Shown here: positions 10,915 through 20,100 of the stretch, piece by piece | Layout of the letters: the number at the start of each line of letters is the position of its first letter | Numbering within the stretch: the first letter of the stretch is position 1 | Assembly: GCA_963576475.1 (NCBI GenBank) | Contig: OY754986.1 | Location: 8,199,031-8,263,030, forward strand | Origin: Molanna angustata | Lineage: Eukaryota > Arthropoda > Insecta > Trichoptera > Molannidae | DNA length: 64,000 bases | Reading direction: 5' to 3' | Notes under the pieces: model-generated | Seen by the model: the letters and a program-made list of their open reading frames with translations, nothing else | Told to the model about the DNA's origin: nothing | The model's database searches: none | Translations under genes and position numbers: made by a program

Positions 10915-11136
10915 TTAAAAGAATGAATCTTGTTCATCGTTGCTGCCATAAAAGAAATCATAAAAGACTCCAGCCATGTCCTCGGAGACTTCTGTCGACT
11001 GCTGTTTGGATTCTCCGTTGTGTTTCATGGCCCTTCCGGCACGAGATGATCTGAATTCGCTGTCAGTGTCAAATTCCTCATCAGAGGCAAATTTATCACG
11101 GACGTCCTTCATGATACAAGCTTCTAATTTCTTGTG
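10915..11136 (-). CDS. OBP-like gene, last coding exon and stop
   Basis: Residues 309-381 and a TAA stop at 10915-10917. Acceptor TTTATTTCAG|CACAAG, phase 0. It starts HKKLEACIMKDV, with C315 completing the C-X8-C pair. An acidic, Ser-rich, cysteine-free tail of about 65 residues with Phe/Tyr at the end follows. The tail is longer than in typical OBPs. Confidence 0.87.
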   Translation of the reverse strand, partial: HKKLEACIMKDVRDKFASDEEFDTDSEFRSSRAGRAMKHNGESKQQSTEVSEDMAGVFYDFFYGSNDEQDSFF

Positions 11137-14100
11137 CTGAAATAAATATGCATTGTGGATCATTAAATGACATGATATTACATATTCTTAAGATGGTGAT
11201 ACTACAATATGGAATACATGGATGGAGTCAACCATATTACTTGGAATTACTGGTAACATCACCAAAGTAGTGTGGTTTAGTAGTTGGTTGGGTGCCGTAA
11301 GACTACTAAACATCACTACTTTGATGACCACAGGTCATCAAAGTAGTGACATTTAGTAGTCTTGTTATCAAAGCAATGTCGTTTAGTAGTTAGCTGGGTG
11401 CCGTAAGACTACTAAGCTTCACTACTTTGATGACCACACGTCATATAAAAAAGTTGGTTGTGTGCCGTAAGACTACTAAGCTTCACTACTTTGATGACCA
11501 CACGTCATCCAAATAGTTGGTTGGGTGCCGTAAGACTACTAAACATCACTACTTGGATGACCACACGTCATCAAAGTAGTAACGTTTAGTAGTTGGTTGG
11601 GTGCCATAAGACTACTAAATGTCACTACTTTGTTGACCACATGTCATCAAAGTAGTAACGTTTAGTAGTTGGTTGGGTGCCATAAGACTACTAAATGTCA
11701 CTACTTTGTTGACCACATGTCATCAAAGTAGTGACGTTTAGTAGTTGGTTGGGTGCCATAAGACTACTAAACATCACTACTTGGATGACCACACATCATT
11801 AAAGTAGTGACGTTTAGTAGTTGGTTGGGTGCCATAAGACTATTACACGTCACTACTTTGATGACCACAAGTCATCAAAGTAGTGTCATTTAGTAGTTGG
11901 TTGGGTGCCGTAAGACTACTAAACATCACTACTTGGAAGACAACATATGATATGGCATCATGGCCTGTGTTTCTCGTATGGCCTCAGACTGCCAGGCTTA
12001 CATCAAAGTATAAAGGCTGATTTTTTTTCTTTTGTGAATACCCCAGCAGGTATCAACAAACGGATACTATGAACCCTGGGTAACTGTGGCTGTGGAAAAA
12101 ATCATCCTTTATACAATGGTGTAAGTTTGGTAATAGTCTATAATCTGTAAACTGAAAAATACATTTTGGATGGCGCCTTATAGGAAAATGACTAGTCCCT
12201 ATAAAAGATTATTAGTTATTGAAAAAGACCTAGAAAAATCACATGTGTACAGACTTGTGTTTTTTGCTCGGTTGGCTTGTTCACGTGTGTGCGCAAACCG
12301 TCCTCGAAATCGAAAAATTTCGTGGTATTTGGCGATTTGATATGGCTTTAAGAATGAATGGTTAATAATTCATTCGTACCATCACGGAATATCCCACAGT
12401 ATGGAGTAAACAGTGAAAAGGTGTAAGGGTGTATTTTACCTTACAAAAGGAAGCTCGACACATGGGTATATACACACACCAGTCCCGTCACACCTAAAAA
12501 GGCAATAAAATTCAGAGTGAGTGGTGAACCTCATTACTGAACTACTTATTATGTGAGATGTTATTTTGCCTCTTTTATTTTAATAATCATTCAATTGTTT
12601 CATCAACATAATGAAAAGAAATCATATTTCATACAGAGTTATGGGGTATATGTCGAGAAGAGGATGTATCTTGCGATTTCAGGGAGGTCCAAGATGAAAA
12701 GCATCTTCTTGTCTGCCGAAACATGGTACAGGGATGTAACGAGAAAGACTTGGAAGACTCGCACCTCGGCACAGGACTTCCTAATGAGGTGAGGGAGTTC
12801 GCGATCTACTTCCACGCTGGAGGACACTATAGGACCCATTGGTCCTGTTCACCCCCGACGCAGCCGCAACGTTAGACAAGACAAATATCCATCTATCCGC
12901 GAGTCAACCACTGCCCCCGAGAGTCCAACCTCAAATGTCGGGGCCTCCGCTCGAAATCGGTCGCAGGGGCAAGCCCCTAAGCAAACCCGATCGAGTCGGA
13001 GGGGCTTGTCCCCGTACCCCTCGGTACTCGTGTTGGCGTCTGAAGGTTCCGCGGGCTAACACCGGGGGCATCAGACGCAATCATCACCTGTCAGATTTGA
13101 CGTCACGTTGTCAACACAGGATGTCTGACCCGACGTCTGCGCCGGCGGTGTGCCCGAACCTCACACAACATTCGCCATAGTTGACGAGTCACTGCCGAGC
13201 GAGACTAAAGGTGTTCGTCCTGCTCTTCTCTAAGTACAGAATTGAAGGGGGCACAACAGCGTCGGCCGCCCACCCCCCCCCTTTACTGCCTAGGCCCTTA
13301 GAGCCGCAACCTAGGCCCAAGTGTCCTAGTGAGGTATACATAGTCCCCTAGCAATTACATACTTATCAATAAACAACACACATACATACACTTATATGTA
13401 CACATATACATGACTTCTAGCTCCAGTATGTAATTGAATTTGGACCTTCCTCTTTGTATTGTTAATAATAAATAAATAAATAATAAATGTACTGGAGTGG
13501 AAAGGCCTAATATGTCCCGACACGTTCAGTAAAATTATTTAGTTAACCTTCCTAAGTTGAAATATATGTTTTTTTTTCTTTTTAATTTTTATTTACAATA
13601 CTCGTGGTTACCCTACACATTATATTTTTGTTATTGTACTATTTATCATTTATATTCTTTAAAAAAATATTGTTGCATGTGGTTTATAAGTACCCAACTG
13701 GCGACATTAGTGACATTTTCTTTTGTATAATATTATTTTTGTGTCATTTATGTCTGTCAAAAATGTGAATTTATTTAACCTCGATACAGGTTTATCCTAG
13801 TGAGGTTGAATACATTATTTCATTATAATTGTACTCAATAACTTGTAAGATTTTTATAAATAAAAATAAATATATAAATGTAGTTAAATACATGAAAAAT
13901 ATTATTACTTTGGAGTTGACTTAGATTTTTATTAATCTTTGAAAAAGGAATAAAAACATATACATACATACATACACACCAACACGCCATGTCCCTCACG
14001 GGGTAGGCAGAGAGAACCGAACGCCACTTATTTCTATCTTGACACACATTCATCGCCTCGTCGACATTCATACATTGTTCAATACATATTCATCTGTTAT

Positions 14101-17100
14101 TCACGCTTCTTCTATCATTTCCGTCTTTCAAAACACCGTTCACATGGACGTGCCATCCCTTCCTTGGGCGGCCCCGACCTCTCATTCCATTCCTGTCCGC
14201 AATGTATATTATCTTTGTCAGACGTTCCTCATTCATTCTCCCCATGTGGCCAAACCATCTCAATGTGTTCACTTTCATTCTATTAATGACATTTTTCTTC
14301 ATCTTACATTCTTTCCTTATGTCCTCATTTCTGACCCTGTCATACATCGTTATATTACAGATTCTTCTTGGCGATCTCATTAAAAAAAAATCATGATGCA
14401 AAGAAAATATTGCCATTATTTGACAAGAAAACAAAATGACTTATATTTAGTCTTGTTGGGCATTCAAAATACTTTACCTTGTAACACTTGAAGAAGAACA
14501 TAGGTTTGATAAGCTCTCGAGACAGGGGTGAGTTTTCTTTTTTGCTATCGGGCACGCATTTCTGGAAAAAAATATAAACATAAATACACAGAATATAATA
14601 TAACCTTTTCCTTTATTCAGGTACATTATAATGCTGTGGTTTGAAAATAGAACATTTTAAACACCAACATGAAGTTGGTTGTGGTTGGATATTAATTTAG
14701 TAAGTGCACAAAATGTTGAAAATGGAACACTGTACTTAGTTTGAAATGGGTTGTAAAACATTGACTTAGAACAAATTTGCATAGATGGGCTGCAATGGTC
14801 ATATTACCATATTTATTTTTTTATTTATTTTATTTGTTAATAAAAATACAGTTAAAGTGTTTTATTTTGCCTAATCCCTTAAGGAGATTTTTGGCTGTGA
14901 TCTTGGGTTACAGACCTTATAATATTAAATGTTCAGATATCAAATCAATAAATATATAATATATTATGTAATTACCGCAAATTGTTGACAGAACTGAAGT
15001 CCATCTTGCATGTCACTCTTCAGATCATTCGGAATTGGTAGATTGGCGATCCTTTCAGATATTTTTTCATAGTTTGGTTCCAAATTCTAAAAAAATATAA
15101 AATACATTTCAATAATAATAGTTTATAAAAGCATTATGTGTATCCTTAGATTATATAATATATGATACAGATACCTAGTCAGCGCAATGAATGTATGCCA
15201 ACTAAAACTACGAGGAAACAGACGAATTTCTAGTATACGTACACCTACCAATACGCACACGTACATAATACGTAGACCAACCGATCTACCGCCTCACACA
15301 CACATGTAAAAAAAACTTGGCATACATTTGAATTCGAAATTTGTACTACACGCGGCTTCTGTGCATTATAATTCTATGTGTGTATCTGAATATTTCACTT
15401 AATACAATTTACTCTCCCATTCATTTTTTTCAAAATAAAATAAACATATTTTTTTGTTAACTAACAGTAATTACTATGTAGAACAGTGGTTGTCCAAGAT
15501 CCCCAGTGGGCCTTTCAACTTTCATGGGAGGGCAGTAGGAGTTTTGTTCAACACAATCTTTTCTTTTTTTAATTGAATTGACATTTAAAAAAAAATCAAA
15601 GCATTATTTTAAATTCTACAAATTCTTCTTAGCAATCTCATTTAACTGCGTTTATTCTGCTTTTGTGCGACTTCTGCCATGTCCAAGTGCCACCTGCATA
15701 AGCCAAAGTTGGTGCTAGAATTTTATTGTGAATGGCTTAAAAAATTTAAATAAACAAAGCATATAGGTACCTGATCCAAATATCCTAATTCTTGCATGAC
15801 GCATGTTACGTTTCGTACTTTACCACTGGTCCTTGAAGTGAGGAGTTCTAGTTTATTTTTGAAATCCATGTCCCGCTGAAACATCAAAAGAAAACATTTT
15901 CTTAGTAAACTTTTTTAGCCAATTATTTATTGTTCGTTACAGTACAGTAGAACCTTAATAATCCAAACAAATTAAACTTATACCCTCTGTTTGAATGTAT
16001 GAATAATTCAGATATATACCTATGCATATACTTTGAAAAGCATTATTCATTATTAAATGAGGTTTTTTGAAAGAATTTTAATACAGTCCTTTGATTTGAG
16101 GTATTTAGTGACCAGTTACTGAGAAAGGTGATTGCTGAAGTAGAAGTCATAAAGATTATAATCAAATTAGCTGGGATTAGTATTATCGAGATGGCAAATA
16201 GATGCTTCTTAGGTTTGAGAAGACATCTGGCATTTCGGAGGATGTCTAGAAAAACAAAAGTTACAATTTAAAAAACGTGCTACGCCCCTTACTAACTTGT
16301 GGTTCTGAATGCTGGGTATTAAGTAAAAAAGATGAATTGTCTCTACTAGTGTTCGAGAGAAAAATACTCGAAAAATGTGCAGGTAAACGGAGCTTGGAGA
16401 AATGACACAACGATGAGATCTACAATATGATAACAATGAGCTCAACATTATAAAGGTGATAAAAATAGGTTGGCTGCAATGGGCAGGACATGTAGAAAGA
16501 ATGGGGGATGAAAGAGTGCCAAAGAAGATCCTGCACATAAAGTCCCAATGTAGACGAAGCATTGGTAGACCCAAGCTTCGATGGCTAGATGGTGTGCAAC
16601 AATAGTGGAGGCTGTTGGTGTAAGAGACTGAAGGGGTGCATGCCAGGATGGAGAGAAATGGCGAGGAATGCTGGAGGAGGCCAATGCTCGCAACGGGCTG
16701 TGGAGCCATTGATGATGATGGTGACGAGTATTATCGAGGCTCTATTGTATTTGTCATTCTTATAAATAAATGTTACTTTCTTGTAAATAAAATTTGACTG
16801 TTTAATTTTCAACAATGATATATTTCGAATTTGTGAAAGTGACAATTTAAAGATGGTAATGGAAACAGCAAAATATTTAGAAAATAACTTACAGATATTC
16901 TATTTCCATAAAACTGGTACGGTTGTTGATAGATGGGCTGTGGATATTGAGCTGCAAATGGTTGTGGTCCCCATGGTTGAATGAATGGCTGCTGATAGGG
17001 CGACGGTCCAAACGGAGAACGGAATCCAAAGTTGGGAACTTGATAATTTGGTACTGGCTGAAAAAAAAAAAAAATTTAAATACACACTTAGTAACTTCAT

Positions 17101-20100
17101 TATTATCAATAGACTAAAAACAAAAAAAAGATATTTAAAAACAAATTTAGGCACTTAATTATTAGCAACCAGCAACTAAATATAATACTATTTGAACACA
17201 AAAGTTGTGAACTTGATTATTCGCAACCAGCCAACCAGTTCATTATTAGAACCAAGTATAAAACTATTTAAACACAAAGTACATACATACAAACCATCAC
17301 GACATTTGTCTAATAAAATAGAAATGATTTATAATATATGTACACCTGTTATCCTGCAAACATACCCGGCTCCCTTTACATATATGCATCGTCTAATGCA
17401 TACTCCCCGAATCTTCAAGATTCTTATTCTTCCTTTGTGATGGATATAATATAGCCTATGCCCAGATATTGCGTCATCTAACCAACTCTGTATTTTCAAA
17501 AAAGAACTAAAAAGGAATATTTATCCCTAAACACCTGATCCCAATTTCTTCTCTTGTCCTTTCCCAATCTTTCTTTTTTGCTACAAAGAATTAATTTGTG
17601 GTGACACACATTATTAGGTACTTATATCGCGTCATCACATCTTTCGCCGACACCAAAGATTTCCGCTGGTAGCAACAAAACCCGACAAACTCACATTACG
17701 AAACCATCAACAATCGCAAGACAGATGACATCAGTTCCAGCCAAGGTTCCAGCAGTCCCAAACACATTATAATACGGCACCTAACATTCCTGTCCGGCCG
17801 TCAGTCGCACACACCCGCCGAGCACATCGCGGTCACGCACCTTCATCACTATAATCATCATTCTTAATCAATTTGCAAACTAACCACCATCCTTCATGCC
17901 TCATATATCCATAATTTTTTTTTAATTATTATTAAAATCCTTAAATAAATAGTATGGTGATGTAGGTAAAAAAATTATACTGAAGATAAATTGAATTTGG
18001 TAAAATGAAGTCGAAATAGAAGAAGAGCCTATACGTTAAGAATAGTTTATATAGATACCTACTAGAAGAGATGAATGTATCTCAAGACAGGAATGTGTGG
18101 CGGTCAATTCTCTCTACTTTGCCCGATTTTATGTATGCGGATGGCAAAGTGGTGATTGCTGAATGTGCGGATAAGTATTTTGTGAATAAAGTGTGTAAAA
18201 AAACTGAAAGTATAACTGCATATATGATAAAATTAGAGAAAGAATGGCTAGAACAAGCAGAGGAATATTTATACTTGAGGAGTATGTTTGAACAGAATGG
18301 AAGACCTAATAAAGATATTGAAAGAAGACTTATGGCAGGTAATAGAACAAAAGAAGCACTCAGTAATGTCCAATCCAAGCATCTCAAAGAAAGCCTAAAT
18401 TGCCATACATAAAGAAATTGTAGTGCCTACTTTGATGTATGCCAGTGAAACATGGATGTGGCAAGACGCATGAAAGTAGGATCAATGCTGTAGAAATTAA
18501 ATCACTAAGAAGAGTAGATATGTAATAAATAGAACCATATATGATAAGAATAAAAAATGAGGACACAAGGAGAAAATGCAAGATAAAGAAGGATATTATA
18601 AGTAAAATAAAAGTGAATAATTTGAGGTGGTTTGGACATATTGAAAGAATGAATGATGAAGGACTGATCAAAAAAATATATAAGTATGGGAGTAAGAGAT
18701 GGAGTGAATAGCAAAGGCCGCCTCAGAAAGGGATGGCATGACCGTGTGAATGATATTTTGAAAGAAGGAAACATAAGAAGCTTGAACAATCAACGGGCAT
18801 GTATGAGAAGATGCATGGATGCCAGTAAAAAGTGCAAAAATAGAGGAGTATGGCGCTCTGTTCTCTCTGCTTACCCCTTAAGGGACATGGCGTGATGGTA
18901 TGTATTTACTTTACCAAAGAATGACACAACCTTATTATAATATAATATGTGAAAAAATCAATCTATCCGTGTTAATAGTACGAAATCAAATGATAAAATG
19001 TAACTAATACTATAGAAATAAGTCGAAAATTAAGTACACAATTTTACAGATAGAAACTTATTGCACTTGACGTACGTCTCAGCGATGCGATTATTATGGA
19101 CACTATACTAGTGACCTGCAAAATTGACAACCCGACCTCAAGCCTCTTTAGCTCAGTGGTAGAGCACTGGTCTCGTAAACCAGGGGTCGTGAGTTCAATC
19201 CTCACAGGAGGCAGTCGTTTTTTTTTCTATTTATTTACTCAAAACGTTATTTTAAATTAAATTTTATTCAAATTAAGTTTATTTTTAAGAAATTAAGTGA
19301 AAAATAATATTATTTGCAATATTTCAATGTTCAACGACGACGTTTACGGTGTGACATGAATGCCACCATTTGCATTATTGATTCCCTTCTAAACTTAGTT
19401 CTCAAAGATTTTTATAACAAAAAATGCGCGTAAATAAATGATTACTTATCTGTATATTACCTGAGGAATTCTGCTGTAAGATAAAATTGCTTGTTGGAGT
19501 TTTTCAAAGTCCAACTGCGACTCGGGGGGCCCATTTAATGGCTGAGGCGCCAGTGCTGCCATCTGTTGCTGCGGTATGTCGTTATTTTGGTTCGGGTCCG
19601 GGTTTGGTTCTCCGAGCCTCGTGTACACCGGCAGATTGTTTTGCATCACTTGAACGAAAGGTGGCGCTACACTCATCGGATTCATCTGCTGAGGTTGGTT
19701 TTCCTGTTGCGACGTTTGCATTTCTTCTTCGGCAGGCGCCGCGCACTTGGCGCAGGCCTCCTTCATTTCCCTCCTGATTTCCTTCACGACATCGGCGCCG
19801 AAACAACTTTCGTAAATCTGAAAATTGCATCTATTGCTTATTCGAAAACTTAACAATTTTTTCCCGACTACCAAATGGAATATTTAAATAATTCAAAAAA
19901 ATATAAATTATAAAATTTCACTGAATTTATAATTCGATGAGAATACGCGAGTCAAAAATGGTTGGGAGCCGTAGTAAATGAATTAAATAAATAGACGTTC
20001 CATATGCAATTTATTTGCAATTTGATTTATGATTGAACTTGATGGCAGATATATTTGTTTAAAATTGTGGTTAAGTGTGTTCCACAACCGCATAAAAAGG

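Noticed and set aside
12839..13180. 113-codon GC-rich ORF
   Set aside because: It lies in the 3' UTR of a LINE, out of frame with the ORF that matches the 49.4-kb element.
16209..16709. 166-codon minus-strand ORF
   Set aside because: It is antisense to a family K LINE fragment whose protein motifs are on the plus strand.
19487..19853. Plus-strand ORFs of 95-96 codons
   Set aside because: Shadows of coding exon 2 of the OBP-like gene, which has splice sites and sensible joins on the minus strand.
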